Counted from the first letter of the stretch, positions 54,523-63,831 are shown. The stretch is 64,000 nucleotides of DNA from Ectopseudomonas mendocina (GCF_016008875.1 NZ_JADTQG010000001.1:310001-374000), one strand, 5' to 3'. Made by a program: numbers and translations. The notes: generated from the letters alone by a model not told the origin.

Positions 54523-54714
54523 TTCATACCCCCATTGCAGCCCAGTGTAACAAGCAAGCGCTCGGCTGCAACGGGTGAGCAAGTATTATTTTCAGGGTGA
54601 TAACGTCGCAGTTTTGTGCAGTAGGTGTTCGTGATGGCATGTATGAGAAGCCTGCAGTGTCGGGGCAAGGGAACCTGCGCCATACTGAGCGGCGAATAGG
54701 ACAGGAGTGTGACC

Positions 54715-55269
54715 ATGAGTCGCTACGAGATCGCCTTCTCCGGGCAACTGGTGCCGGGGGCACAGCCAGAACTGGTCAAGGCCAATCTGGCCAAGCTGTT
54801 CCAGGCCGATGCCCAGCGTATCGCCCAGTTGTTCTCCGGGCGCCGCATCGTGATCAAGAACAACCTCGACGCCACTGCCGCAGAGAAATACCGTACGACC
54901 CTCGAACGGGCCGGGGCGCGTGTCGAGGTCGTCGATATGGACATGCTGATCGAGGAGGTCGAACTCGCGCCCCCGCCACCAGCCGAGCCGATGCCTGCTC
55001 CGGTGGCTGCGCCAGTTGCGACCAGGCCCGGGCGGCTGCAGGTCGCGCCGCGTGATGAATACATGGCAGCGTTCAGCGAGGTGGATGCGCCGGATTTCGG
55101 CATCGCTCCGGTAGGTAGTGATCTGCAGGACGCCAGACCCGACGCTGCAGCTCCGCCGGTAGACCTGTCGCAATTCAGCCTGGCGCCGGTGGGCAGCGAT
55201 ATGGGGCAGGCCAAGTCCGCGATTCCAGCACCCGCCCCGGACACCTCGCATCTGAAACTGCAGGAATGA
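54715..55269 (+). CDS. Conserved protein of unknown function with N-terminal Pseudomonas-type repeat domain
   Basis: A 184-residue protein. Residues 1-75 form a compact domain (RYEIAFSGQLVPGAQPELVKANLAKLFQ; LFSGRRIVIKNNLD; TTLERAGARVEVVD) that I have seen fused to membrane domains in other Pseudomonas proteins, but whose function I do not know. The rest is a low-complexity, Pro/Ala/Asp-rich tail with a repeated FxxAPVGSD motif (FGIAPVGSDL, FSLAPVGSDM). No signal peptide. ACAGGAG precedes the ATG at 54715. Confidence 0.75.
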   Translation: MSRYEIAFSGQLVPGAQPELVKANLAKLFQADAQRIAQLFSGRRIVIKNNLDATAAEKYRTTLERAGARVEVVDMDMLIEEVELAPPPPAEPMPAPVAAPVATRPGRLQVAPRDEYMAAFSEVDAPDFGIAPVGSDLQDARPDAAAPPVDLSQFSLAPVGSDMGQAKSAIPAPAPDTSHLKLQE

Positions 55270-55326
55270 CCGCTGGCGACGCCGTGAGCTGCACATTCAG
55301 CCACGGCGTTTCTGTGTTGAGCGCGG

Positions 55327-56442
55327 CTAGCCCGCCTTGCACTTGGCTTGCGCCTCCTCGGGTTTGAGGTTGCGCACGCTGATGAAAAACAGTTCGCAGG
55401 TTTGCTGCGTCTCCGTCACCTGCCATTTCTGGCTGCAGCTACTGAGCATCTGCGCTGCATCGCGCGTCGGTTGCTGGCCCATGCCGGCCTGCCAGCAGGC
55501 CGCGCTCAGGTCCTGCCCCATGACCTTGATCCCCGCCGCGTCGGCCGCATCCTCGCTGCCTTTGTTGTTGCTCGGATCGGCGGCGTACCAGATATAGCTG
55601 GGATGATTGGCGCCGAGTACGGAAACCTGCCGTCCGGCCCCTGCGTCGATCTGGCCGAGCCCCAGCACCGGAAGATTTACGCCGTACTGTTGCTTGATCC
55701 AGCTGCGCACCGGGCTGCCGAAGGCGACCATCGGCAGGCTGGCGCCGTTCGGGGCCGCACTGAGCTCATCGACCATGCGTCGTTGATAGTCGTTGAAGTA
55801 ACCGTACACGCCTTCCAGGGCGCTGCCAGCACTGGCCGGAGCGGCGATGGGGGCGATGTCGACGATGGTCTGGTAGGCCGGCGTCTGCTCGGGCGCAATG
55901 CCGTTGTAGCTGAGCAAGGCGGCCCAGCGGTCGGTGGTACTCGAACGCAGGTAATCCTGAGCCTGGGTCAGTGAATAATCCGGCGGGAAGTGCAGCAACT
56001 CGACGCTCTTGCGGTTCTCCAGTGCCATGCCCAATGGCAGGAAGAAGTACCAGTTGTACTGCCACTTGCCGTCACGATTGAGTTGAGTGGCGCCCTGATA
56101 GGCCAGCTCGCCGGTATCGAGCAATTGCAGCAGGGGTTTGCCGTACTCGGCCGGTGTGCCCGTGAAGTGGGCGTGCACGCGCTCCCCGTTGCGCGTGACC
56201 TGCACGCTGGCCTGAGGGTAGCCATCACGCGTCAGGCTCTGCTGCAGGTAATGTTCCACCGTCTGCTCCAGCGTCCAGTCGCGATAGCAGATCACGCTGC
56301 AGTTGTTCGGATAGGCGAACAAATGGCTGACGCGCTGGCTTTCGCCCAGATCCAGCGTTTCCCCTTGCAGCCCACCGGGCTGGTTGGCGCAGCCAATCAG
56401 CAGGCTGGCCAGGATAAGAGCGATACCACTTTTTTTGTGCAT
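55327..56442 (-). CDS. Lipoprotein of unknown function
   Basis: A 371-residue predicted lipoprotein with AAGGAGA upstream of the ATG at 56442 and a lipobox LIGC (Cys 18). The mature part has eight or more Cys, with the pattern NNCSVICYRDW near the start and several more at the end (SACWQAG, SSCSQ, QTCELFF, AKCKAG), so disulfides are likely. I do not recognise a family. The gene is alone, 67 bases beyond the YchJ gene. Confidence 0.75.
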   Translation of the reverse strand: MHKKSGIALILASLLIGCANQPGGLQGETLDLGESQRVSHLFAYPNNCSVICYRDWTLEQTVEHYLQQSLTRDGYPQASVQVTRNGERVHAHFTGTPAEYGKPLLQLLDTGELAYQGATQLNRDGKWQYNWYFFLPLGMALENRKSVELLHFPPDYSLTQAQDYLRSSTTDRWAALLSYNGIAPEQTPAYQTIVDIAPIAAPASAGSALEGVYGYFNDYQRRMVDELSAAPNGASLPMVAFGSPVRSWIKQQYGVNLPVLGLGQIDAGAGRQVSVLGANHPSYIWYAADPSNNKGSEDAADAAGIKVMGQDLSAACWQAGMGQQPTRDAAQMLSSCSQKWQVTETQQTCELFFISVRNLKPEEAQAKCKAG

Positions 56443-56509
56443 GACTTTCTCCTTGTTGAGCGTCCCCGCAGGACGATTCAACTCAAGCAGAAAGCGCGAT
56501 TAACGCCAG

Positions 56510-56992
56510 TCAGCCGTTCAGGTAAGGCGCGCAGCACTTCTTGAACTTCTGGCCGCCCTGGCAGGGGCAGGGGTCATTGCGTCCGACCTTCAGCGGCACC
56601 GTCGGGTCGAGGAAATACCAACGTCCGTCCACCTGAACGAAGGCGGAGCATTCGCGGTGACGATGTTCGCCCTGCTCGTCGTGCCAGTGGGCGACGAAGG
56701 CGACCTGCGCATGTTCGGGCTTGCCGCCGAACACCTCGCTGCCTTCCACCTCAAGACCGAGCCAGGTGCTCTGCGCACTCCAGGCAGCCATGGCCTCGCG
56801 ATCGAGCGCATGCTGCTGGTGGGGCAAGGTGGTGGCCACCAGATAGTCCACCAGGCCCAATACATAGGCGCTGTAGCGCGAGCGCATCAGCAGCTCCGCG
56901 CTGGGCGCGTGGGTGCCTGCGTGATAGTGGCCGCAGCACTGGCTCAGCGGGTTGCCACTGCCGCAGGGGCAATTGGGATCGAGTGGATTCAT
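56510..56992 (-). CDS. YchJ-family SEC-C protein
   Basis: A 160-residue protein with a SEC-C motif at both ends ([36 protein letters not shown]) and a central NTF2-like YchJ domain (about 30-130: [21 protein letters not shown]). The start [14 protein letters not shown] is normal. Function is unknown. It is 4 bases after the DUF6231 gene. Confidence 0.9.
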   Translation of the reverse strand: MNPLDPNCPCGSGNPLSQCCGHYHAGTHAPSAELLMRSRYSAYVLGLVDYLVATTLPHQQHALDREAMAAWSAQSTWLGLEVEGSEVFGGKPEHAQVAFVAHWHDEQGEHRHRECSAFVQVDGRWYFLDPTVPLKVGRNDPCPCQGGQKFKKCCAPYLNG

Positions 56993-56996
56993 CGCT

Positions 56997-57494
56997 CTAC
57001 CACCAGTATTTGCCGAAATTTTGTGGATTGGCCCAGAACTTTGCGTTCAACCAGTCGGGAACTTGCTTGTAATCGAGCAGATCATAGGTGAACAGATGCA
57101 GGGTCTGTCCCTCGCGCTGGAACTGCTCACTGGCCTGCATGGCTAGGGCGAACAGGTCGGTTTCCTGCCAGTCCGCTGCCTTGAGGTCGAGCAACACGGC
57201 GACCCGGCTGGCGTTGAGGTTGCGAATGCCGCCCAGTAGCTGCAATCCATCGCGTTTGGGTAAGTGCTCCAGACAGTCGACCAGAATCGCCAGGTCGAAA
57301 CGCTGTGCGGCCAGTTCGGGCGCCAGGGGTGCAGCAGGTGCAGTGGTGACCTGACACTGCGGATGGGCGCTGTGAAAGGCGCTGACTGCGGGTAGTTCGC
57401 TCGCCCCGAGCAACAGCAGTTTCTCGGGTGTGTAGCGGGCAAGCAGTGCCGCAATGGCCTGCTGTGGAGTACGGGTGCTAAGGCTGGCGGTCAT
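56997..57494 (-). CDS. DUF6231-family protein
   Basis: A 165-residue protein of a Pseudomonas family. The sequence has a methyltransferase-like order ([15 protein letters not shown], then [28 protein letters not shown]) but lacks a clear SAM-binding glycine motif. The end [23 protein letters not shown] is strongly conserved. GAGGAAG precedes the ATG at 57494. First gene of a leftward pair with YchJ. Confidence 0.8.
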   Translation of the reverse strand: MTASLSTRTPQQAIAALLARYTPEKLLLLGASELPAVSAFHSAHPQCQVTTAPAAPLAPELAAQRFDLAILVDCLEHLPKRDGLQLLGGIRNLNASRVAVLLDLKAADWQETDLFALAMQASEQFQREGQTLHLFTYDLLDYKQVPDWLNAKFWANPQNFGKYWW

Positions 57495-57657
57495 CGAACT
57501 TCCTCGAAAAGTCTGCAAAGACTAACGTGGTGTCGGGATCAGGCCTAGAGTGAGAGAAAATTATCCGCAGAAGCGGCTATAGCTGGCGGATTGTACAACT
57601 CCTGTCTTTACTACTATTGAGTCGGTTATGGGCCGATGAACATTGGAGACCTAAAGT

Positions 57658-58293
57658 ATGAGTATCACAAGGAACGCAGTACCCCTGATTCTGGCTAGTA
57701 CCATGCTGACCGGCTGTGCCGGCCTGCAGAAAACCGACTGGCCCACCTGCGCAGCTGTAGGCGGTGTGGGTGGTGCAGCGTTAGGGGCGATCGAAAGCTC
57801 TACCTGGGCCGGTGGTGGTGCGCTGGTGGGTGCCGGTATGGCTGCCGCGTACTGCTGGGTACATGGTGCCGAAGCTCAGCAGGTTGCCGTTGTCGAAGAA
57901 GAAGTCGTGATGGTCGAGGAAGTCGCCGTGGCCGAGCCAGCCGAAGCCGTGCGCGTCGAGCTGGACGTCAAGTTCGATTTCGACAAGTCGCAGGTCAAGC
58001 AGGAAAGCTATGGCGATATCAAAGCCCTGGCTGACTTCATGAAACAGTACCCGCAGACCAGCACCGTGGTTGAAGGTCATACCGACTCCGTGGGTAGCGA
58101 TGCCTACAACCAGGGCCTGTCCGAGCGCCGCGCCAGCGCTGTTCGCGACGTTCTGGTCAACCAGTACGGTGTCGAGTCCGGGCGTGTGCAGGCGGTGGGT
58201 TATGGCGAGAGTCGCCCGGTTGCCGACAACGCCAATGCCGATGGCCGTGCGATCAACCGTCGCGTAGAGGCCGAGGTCGAAGCTCAGCCGTAA
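57658..58293 (+). CDS. OmpA-family lipoprotein (first of tandem pair)
   Basis: A 211-residue lipoprotein. The signal peptide has a lipobox LTGC (Cys 20). A glycine-rich region follows (GGVGGAALGAIESSTWAGGG) and an OmpA-like peptidoglycan-binding domain (about 100-205) with VEGHTDSVGSDAYNQGLSERRA. It is paralogous to the next gene, sharing IESSTWA and the whole OmpA core. A terminator follows. Confidence 0.88.
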   Translation: MSITRNAVPLILASTMLTGCAGLQKTDWPTCAAVGGVGGAALGAIESSTWAGGGALVGAGMAAAYCWVHGAEAQQVAVVEEEVVMVEEVAVAEPAEAVRVELDVKFDFDKSQVKQESYGDIKALADFMKQYPQTSTVVEGHTDSVGSDAYNQGLSERRASAVRDVLVNQYGVESGRVQAVGYGESRPVADNANADGRAINRRVEAEVEAQP

Positions 58294-58324
58294 GGCAGCT
58301 TGGCTGCACCAAGGCGTCAATCGC

Positions 58325-58363
58325 AAAGGCCCGGCCGGTTCTCCATCGGTCGGGCCTTTTTCT
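58325..58363 (+). terminator. Rho-independent terminator between the OmpA-type genes
   Basis: AAAGGCCCG..CCG / CGG..CGGGCCTTT stem followed by TTTTC, 30 bases past the first stop. Confidence 0.85.
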
Positions 58364-58434
58364 TGTGTGAAGCCCTGGTGCCGTCTTTACTCCTGTGATG
58401 CCGGCAACATGCCGGTATCACAGGAGACACCGCC

Positions 58435-59169
58435 ATGAGAATTGCGCTTTCGAGGGTTTTACCCTTTCTCCTGGTCAGCAGTGTTCTTTCGGGTTGTGCC
58501 ACGACTTCCAGTACGGGAGACGCGCCGCTCAACCAGGGGAACTGGCCCCTGTGCAGTGCGATTGGAGCCTTGGCCGGTGGCGGCCTCGGTGCAATCGAGA
58601 GTTCGACCTGGGCAGCAGGCGGCGCGGTAGCCGGCGCTCTGCTGGGCACCATCATCTGTTATGCGCAGGACGGTGACGAGGATGGCGATGGTGTGTTCGA
58701 CCGCCGTGATCGCTGCCCCGGCACGCCTGCAGGTACGGCGGTAGGTCATAACGGCTGTCCATTGCCGCAATATCCGGCCAGTGTAGCGGCCGAGCCGGCG
58801 ATGGAGCCGCAGATGGAGGATGAGGTCATCGTCCTCAGCGATCTGGGCAACGTGCTGTTCGCGTTCGACTCGGCCGAGCTGACTGCCGATGCTCAGCGCC
58901 TGCTCGCCGATGTCAGCACACGTCTGGCTGGCGCCAGCCTGGTCGCGGTCAGGGTTGTCGGGCATACCGATAGCGTCGGCTCCGATGCCTACAACCAGGG
59001 GTTGTCCGAGCGTCGCGCACGCAGTGTTGCTGACTTTCTCATCGCCCAGGGCGTGCCCGCCGGCAAGCTCAGTAGCGAAGGGCAGGGCGAGAGCCAGCCG
59101 GTGGCAGACAACGGCAGCGATGCCGGACGTGCGCAGAATCGCCGTGTGGAGTTGCACGTTTCTCGTTGA
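58435..59169 (+). CDS. OmpA-family lipoprotein with thrombospondin-3-type calcium motif (second of pair)
   Basis: A 244-residue paralogue of the previous protein. Lipobox LSGC (Cys 22), the shared GAIESSTWAAGG region, then an inserted calcium-binding stretch DGDEDGDGVFDRRDRCPGTP of the thrombospondin type 3 kind, and the OmpA domain with GHTDSVGSDAYNQGLSERRA. CAGGAG precedes the ATG at 58435. The terminator before it suggests an own promoter. Confidence 0.9.
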   Translation: MRIALSRVLPFLLVSSVLSGCATTSSTGDAPLNQGNWPLCSAIGALAGGGLGAIESSTWAAGGAVAGALLGTIICYAQDGDEDGDGVFDRRDRCPGTPAGTAVGHNGCPLPQYPASVAAEPAMEPQMEDEVIVLSDLGNVLFAFDSAELTADAQRLLADVSTRLAGASLVAVRVVGHTDSVGSDAYNQGLSERRARSVADFLIAQGVPAGKLSSEGQGESQPVADNGSDAGRAQNRRVELHVSR

Positions 59170-59176
59170 AGCAGGG

Positions 59177-59218
59177 CGGCGCAGTCCGCGTCATTCGGGC
59201 TGGACTGCGCCGTTTTTT
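59177..59218 (+). terminator. Rho-independent terminator
   Basis: CGGCGCAGTCC / GGACTGCGCCG stem followed by six Ts, just past the OmpA gene. Confidence 0.92.
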
Positions 59219-59325
59219 CGCAAGGTGATACGTCAACTCATGGAAAATAATCCTTCGCTCTGGTGGTCCACGCTGCGACCGGTTAACGTGCTGCGCTATT
59301 AGAAAAACCGAGCACGAGGGCGGGG

Positions 59326-59631
59326 ATGAAAGCATTGTTGATCATGGGCAAGGCGCTGGCCTTGGTCTTCTGGCTGGTGTTCGGGGCGGCGTTGGCCAAA
59401 CGTCTGGGGACTCCATTCGAGCAACTCGTCTACCTGCTCGCGGCCTTCCTTGCGCTGCTGCATAGCGCGCAGTTGTGGCTGTTCTCCGGCCTGTTGTCCG
59501 GTCGCGCCAGTCCCTGGCTGGACCGTATACAGGTGCTGCTATTCGGCATCTTCCACCTGTATCCGCTGAAGACGGTGCAACAGCCCGCTACTGTCACTAC
59601 TGCGACTATCGAGGAGGCTGCGCATGCGTAA
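59326..59631 (+). CDS. DUF1145-family membrane protein
   Basis: A 101-residue inner-membrane protein with about three hydrophobic segments (LALVFWLVFGAALA, LVYLLAAFLALLHSAQLWLF, IQVLLFGIFHLYPL). The motif around the second helix and GIFHLYPLK is typical of DUF1145. Function unknown. It overlaps the collagen-like gene by 8 bases, so the two are translationally linked. Confidence 0.82.
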   Translation: MKALLIMGKALALVFWLVFGAALAKRLGTPFEQLVYLLAAFLALLHSAQLWLFSGLLSGRASPWLDRIQVLLFGIFHLYPLKTVQQPATVTTATIEEAAHA

Positions 59632-60385
59632 TCTCGCGTTTTTGCTTTGTCTGTGCGCCGGTACCGCGCTGGCAGATGCCCAGGTCAAGGTGCCGTCCAA
59701 TACGCTGATGCGCCTGCCCGTTGCCAGCAGCAGCCTGCAGCTCGAACGGCTGGAAGTGGCGGATCAGGCGACCCTGATGATCCCGGCGACGGTGACCGAG
59801 TTGCGCATCGGCGAGCTGCTGATGGGGCGCGACGCCCGCATCGGCGTGGCACCGGGCGATCAGCCGCTGCGTCTCGTCGTCGAGGACGCCGATATCGGCC
59901 CCGGCGCCTGGATCAGCGCCAAGGGCGCCGCCGGTACCTATACGCGGCCGGCGACACCGGGGCGTGAGATCAGTCTCAAGCTGCACAAGCTGACATTCGA
60001 ATCGCTGACGTTGGATGTACGCGGCGGCCAGGGTGCGCCGGGTTATGCCGGGCTCGATGGCGCGCATGGCCAGCCGGGTGGCTGCACCTGGGGCCAGGCC
60101 AGCGCGGGCTATGATGGGCAGGATGGCACCGATGGCCACGACGGCGCTGCCGGCGGCCAGGTGACGCTGGAGGTGCCGCACTATGTCGAGGTCGAGCGTA
60201 TGCAGGTGCTGCTCGATGGTGGCGCAGGCGGCGTTGCGGGTTCGGCGGGGCGCCCCGGCCGCGGCGGCGCGGCCAAGGGCTGCCTGCTCTACGGCGTGGA
60301 CGGCGCTGCCGATGGCAAGCCTGGCCAGCCAGGACGCGAAGGTGCCGCAGGTAGCAGCGGCGCCGTGCAGGTGTTTCGCTTCTAA
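59624..60385 (+). CDS. Secreted collagen-like protein
   Basis: A 253-residue exported protein with a signal peptide (LAFLLCLCAGTALA). The first half is a beta-rich domain (about 20-125). The second half contains Gly-X-Y-like runs in three blocks: GGQGAPGYAGLDGAHGQPGG, then GYDGQDGTDGHDGAAGG, then GGAGGVAGSAGRPGRGGAAKG and KPGQPGREGAAGSSG. They are broken by short strands, which argues against a long triple helix and more for a glycine-rich surface or filament protein. Coupled with DUF1145. I know no characterised relative. Confidence 0.75.
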   Translation: MRNLAFLLCLCAGTALADAQVKVPSNTLMRLPVASSSLQLERLEVADQATLMIPATVTELRIGELLMGRDARIGVAPGDQPLRLVVEDADIGPGAWISAKGAAGTYTRPATPGREISLKLHKLTFESLTLDVRGGQGAPGYAGLDGAHGQPGGCTWGQASAGYDGQDGTDGHDGAAGGQVTLEVPHYVEVERMQVLLDGGAGGVAGSAGRPGRGGAAKGCLLYGVDGAADGKPGQPGREGAAGSSGAVQVFRF

Positions 60386-60429
60386 ATGCTGCTGCCTTCG
60401 CTCACTGCAGGCGAAGGCAGCCTCGCCAA

Positions 60430-60894
60430 TCAGAATGAAGGGCGCATGGCCACCAGCGTCATCAGCGCCAGACCGATCAGCAGGTTGCTGCCCACCACCC
60501 TGCGAATCCGTCCCAGAACCTCGCCGCCGGCTGGCCAGTTTTCAGCCTCCACCGCGCGCCGCAGCTCCGGCAGTTGCAGCGCCTGAATGCGCAGGAACAG
60601 GGCGAGCATCACCAGGTACAGCCCCATCATGATGTGCACATAGCGTGGTGCGGCGTCGAAGCCGCTATAGCTCATGTGCAGCATGCCGACGCCGGTCAGG
60701 GGCAGGACCAGCACCGCCAGCCACACCCAGACGAAAAAGCGCGTGAACACGCTCAGCCACAGGCGCAGGCGCGCGGGCGGCTCCAGCGTTTCGACCGCAG
60801 CCGGGCGCAAGATCATCCAGGCGAAGAACATGCCGCCGACCCAGGCGACAGCGGCCAGCAGGTGCAGTGCGTAAAGCGGTGCGTAGGGTGTCAT
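60430..60894 (-). CDS. CopD-family membrane protein
   Basis: A 154-residue protein with four hydrophobic helices (YALHLLAAVAWVGGMFFAWMIL; LAVLVLPLTGVGMLHM; HIMMGLYLVMLALFLRI; SNLLIGLALMTLVAM). The His/Trp pattern HLLAAVAWVGGMF is typical of CopD-like copper-resistance/heme-type membrane proteins. It is transcribed opposite to the collagen-like gene. The substrate is unknown. Confidence 0.8.
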   Translation of the reverse strand: MTPYAPLYALHLLAAVAWVGGMFFAWMILRPAAVETLEPPARLRLWLSVFTRFFVWVWLAVLVLPLTGVGMLHMSYSGFDAAPRYVHIMMGLYLVMLALFLRIQALQLPELRRAVEAENWPAGGEVLGRIRRVVGSNLLIGLALMTLVAMRPSF

Positions 60895-61033
60895 GTAGCG
60901 TCTCCAGTGGGCCGTTTGGCAGTTCGCGGCATTCGATTGGCATGCGAGTCTGCGCCGGATCGATTGGCGCGTTATGATAGCGGCCGCTCCGCGAATACTG
61001 AAAATTTATCCAGCCTTTTTCGTTTCAGAATCC

Positions 61034-63178
61034 ATGCTCAGTACCGAACTCAAGACCCAGATCCAGGGCGCCTATTCGCGCTTTCTCGAGGCCAAGTCGC
61101 TCAAGCCGCGTTACGGCCAGCGCCTGATGATCGCCGAGATTGCCAAGGTGCTCGGCACCATCAGCAGCGACGACGAGGGCAAGCGCCTGGGCGACCCCGC
61201 CGTGGTGGCGGTGGAGGCGGGCACCGGTACCGGCAAGACGGTGGCCTACAGCCTGGCCACCATCCCCACGGCCAAGGCTGCCGGCAAGCGTCTGGTGATT
61301 GCCACCGCTACCGTGGCATTGCAGGAGCAGATCGTGCACAAGGATCTGCCGGATCTGCTGCGCAACAGTGGCCTGAACTTCAGCTTCGCCCTGGCCAAGG
61401 GGCGTGGGCGTTACCTGTGCCTGTCCAAGCTCGATCATTTGCTGCAGGATGGCGCCGCGCAGAGCGCCACCGCACAGCTGTTCGAGGAAGAAGGTTTTCG
61501 CATCGACGTCGATGAACAGGGCCAGAAACTGTTCACCACGATGATCGAGAAACTCGCCGGCAACAAATGGGACGGTGATCGCGATAGCTGGCCGGAGGAA
61601 CTGGAGGACAGCCGCTGGGCGCAGTTGACCACCGATCACAGCCAGTGCACCAACCGTCATTGCCCGAATTTCCAGCAATGTGCCTTCTACAAAGCGCGCG
61701 AAGGCATGGGCAAGGTCGACGTGATCGTCACCAACCATGACATGGTGTTGGCCGATCTCGCGCTTGGCGGCGGCGCCGTGCTGCCCGACCCGCGCGAGAC
61801 CATCTATGTTTTCGACGAAGGCCATCACCTGCCGGACAAGGCCATCGGCCACTTCGCCCACTTCACTCGCCTGCGCTCCACCGCCGACTGGCTCACCCAG
61901 ATCGACAAGAACCTGACCAAGCTGCTGGCACAGAATCCGTTGCCCGGTGATCTCGGCCGCCTGATCGAACAGGTGCCGGAGCTGGCCCGTGAGCTGAAGA
62001 CCCAGCAGCAGTTCATGTTCAGTGCCTGTGAAGAGGTTGCCGACTTCAAGGCCGGTGAGGATATGGAAGGGCGCGAACGGCCCCGTCATCGCTTCGCCGG
62101 CGGGGTGGTGCCGGAGCATCTGACTGAACTGGGACTGGAACTTAAGAAGGGTTTCTCCAAGCTCAACGACCTGTTCACCAGCGTTACCGAGTTGCTCAAG
62201 GAGGCCATGGATGGAGAAGGCGCCGTGGGCATCGCCAGCCACCAGGCCGAGGAATGGTATCCGCTGTTCGGCAGCCTGATGGCGCGTGCCAAGGGCAACT
62301 GGGAACTGTGGTTGGCCTTCACCGCTGAAGACCCGGAAGAAAGCCCGCCGATGGCGCGCTGGCTGACCTTGGCCGAGAGCGGTGCGCTGTTCGATATCGA
62401 GGTCAACGCCAGCCCGATCCTGGCTGCCGAGACCCTGCGCCGCAACCTGTGGAATGTCGCCCATGGCTGCCTGGTGACATCCGCGACGCTGACCGCGCTG
62501 GGGACCTTCGACCGCTATCGCATGCGTGCCGGGCTGCCCAAGGTGGCGGTCACCGCCATCGTGCCGAGCCCCTTCCATCATGCCGATGCCGGCCTGCTGC
62601 GCGTACCGGATCTCAAGGCTGATCCTCGTGAGGCGGCGGCGCATACCGCAGCGATCATTCGTGACCTGCCGGGCCTGGTAGCGGGCAGTCGCGGCTCGCT
62701 GGTGCTGTTTTCTTCGCGCAAGCAAATGCAGGACGTGTTCGATGGCCTTGACCGTGAATGGCGCAAGCGTGTGTTCATCCAGGGCAACCTGTCCAAGCAG
62801 GAGACCCTGAACAAGCACAAGGCGCGTGTCGATTCGGGTGAGGAGAGTGTGCTGTTCGGCCTGGCAAGTTTCGCTGAGGGCGTCGACCTGCCGGGCGCTT
62901 ATTGCGAGCATGTGGTGATCGCCAAGATTCCCTTTGCCGTCCCGGACGACCCGGTGGAAGCGGCGCTGGCCGAGTGGATCGAGGCGCGCGGCGGCAACCC
63001 GTTCATGGAAATCGCCGTGCCGGACGCCTCGCTGCGCCTGGTGCAGGCCTGTGGTCGCCTGCTGCGTACCGAGGCCGACCGCGGCACCATCACCCTGCTG
63101 GACCGGCGCGTGGTCACCCAGCGTTACGGCAAGGCCATCCTCAATGCTCTGCCACCGTTTCGCCGGCAGATCGACTGA
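61034..63178 (+). CDS. dinG: ATP-dependent DNA helicase DinG
   Basis: XPD-like superfamily 2 5'-3' helicase that removes R-loops and aids repair. The 714-residue protein has Walker A AGTGTGKT, four Cys between motifs I and II for the [4Fe-4S] cluster (in CTNRHCPNFQQC and a nearby Cys), the DEGH box (VFDEGHHL) and the C-terminal helicase motifs ending QACGRLLRTEADRGTI. The ATG at 61034 gives the length usual in Pseudomonas; an opening 20 codons earlier is less plausible. Confidence 0.95.
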   Translation: MLSTELKTQIQGAYSRFLEAKSLKPRYGQRLMIAEIAKVLGTISSDDEGKRLGDPAVVAVEAGTGTGKTVAYSLATIPTAKAAGKRLVIATATVALQEQIVHKDLPDLLRNSGLNFSFALAKGRGRYLCLSKLDHLLQDGAAQSATAQLFEEEGFRIDVDEQGQKLFTTMIEKLAGNKWDGDRDSWPEELEDSRWAQLTTDHSQCTNRHCPNFQQCAFYKAREGMGKVDVIVTNHDMVLADLALGGGAVLPDPRETIYVFDEGHHLPDKAIGHFAHFTRLRSTADWLTQIDKNLTKLLAQNPLPGDLGRLIEQVPELARELKTQQQFMFSACEEVADFKAGEDMEGRERPRHRFAGGVVPEHLTELGLELKKGFSKLNDLFTSVTELLKEAMDGEGAVGIASHQAEEWYPLFGSLMARAKGNWELWLAFTAEDPEESPPMARWLTLAESGALFDIEVNASPILAAETLRRNLWNVAHGCLVTSATLTALGTFDRYRMRAGLPKVAVTAIVPSPFHHADAGLLRVPDLKADPREAAAHTAAIIRDLPGLVAGSRGSLVLFSSRKQMQDVFDGLDREWRKRVFIQGNLSKQETLNKHKARVDSGEESVLFGLASFAEGVDLPGAYCEHVVIAKIPFAVPDDPVEAALAEWIEARGGNPFMEIAVPDASLRLVQACGRLLRTEADRGTITLLDRRVVTQRYGKAILNALPPFRRQID

Positions 63179-63181
63179 GGG

Positions 63182-63523
63182 CTATTCAGCGCCCTTGTTG
63201 CGTTGTTCCAGCTGATCGCCCAAACGGCCCAGCGTCGGCCGAATACCGGCGCGGTGAGCGGCGCGGGCAATGGCGTGAGCGGCCAGGGGGGCGCTGGCCA
63301 GCAGGATCAGCAGGCCGAGAAAGGCTTCCAGGGCCAGCTCTCCGCTGCTGGCCAGGGCTACTGCGCCGAGTAATAGAACCGCGCCGAGAACCCCGGCCTT
63401 GCTCGCCGCATGCATGCGGCTGTAACTGTCGGGCAGGCGCAGCACGCCGATTGCGCCGAGCAGGGAAATCAGTGCGCCGCCGAGCACCAGCAGCGAGGCC
63501 AGCCAGGCCTGGATCTCGTTCAT
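63182..63523 (-). CDS. mrpG: Multisubunit cation/proton antiporter subunit G
   Basis: A 113-residue membrane protein with three helices; SLLVLGGALISLLGAIGVLRLPDSYSRMHAASKAG is the signature of MnhG/MrpG/PhaG. It is the last gene of the leftward Mrp/Sha-type operon, overlapping mrpF by 4 bases. The complex exports Na+ or K+ in exchange for protons. Confidence 0.92.
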   Translation of the reverse strand: MNEIQAWLASLLVLGGALISLLGAIGVLRLPDSYSRMHAASKAGVLGAVLLLGAVALASSGELALEAFLGLLILLASAPLAAHAIARAAHRAGIRPTLGRLGDQLEQRNKGAE

Positions 63524-63831
63524 GGGCGTTCCTCGCGTTTTTCCGGCATCTGGCTGTGAGCGTCATCGAACAGAAAGGCGAAAGCCGCCGTGCCGAGAAA
63601 CGACACCAGCGCCAGCAAGACCGCGACGTCGACGAACAGTGCCTCGCCGCGTATCAGGCACAGCAATGCCATGGCCGCGACCGCCAGCAGGGTCAGGGCA
63701 TCGATGGCCACAGCGCGATCCGGTCGGCTCGGCCCGCGCAACAGGCGATACAAGGTGATCAGTCCGCTCAGCGCGAGCAGGGCTGCCGCCAGGGGCAGTA
63801 CCCAGGCGGCGCCGGCCAGGTGCAGGGTCAT
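63520..63831 (-). CDS. mrpF: Multisubunit cation/proton antiporter subunit F
   Basis: A 103-residue membrane protein with three helices. GPSRPDRAVAIDAL, VDVAVLLALVSFLGTAAFA are family features. It overlaps mrpE and mrpG by 4 bases each. Confidence 0.92.
   Translation of the reverse strand: MTLHLAGAAWVLPLAAALLALSGLITLYRLLRGPSRPDRAVAIDALTLLAVAAMALLCLIRGEALFVDVAVLLALVSFLGTAAFAFLFDDAHSQMPEKREERP

Noticed and set aside
61025..62911. 628-codon opening antisense to dinG
   Set aside because: Same GC-bias artefact; the plus strand encodes a full helicase with all motifs.
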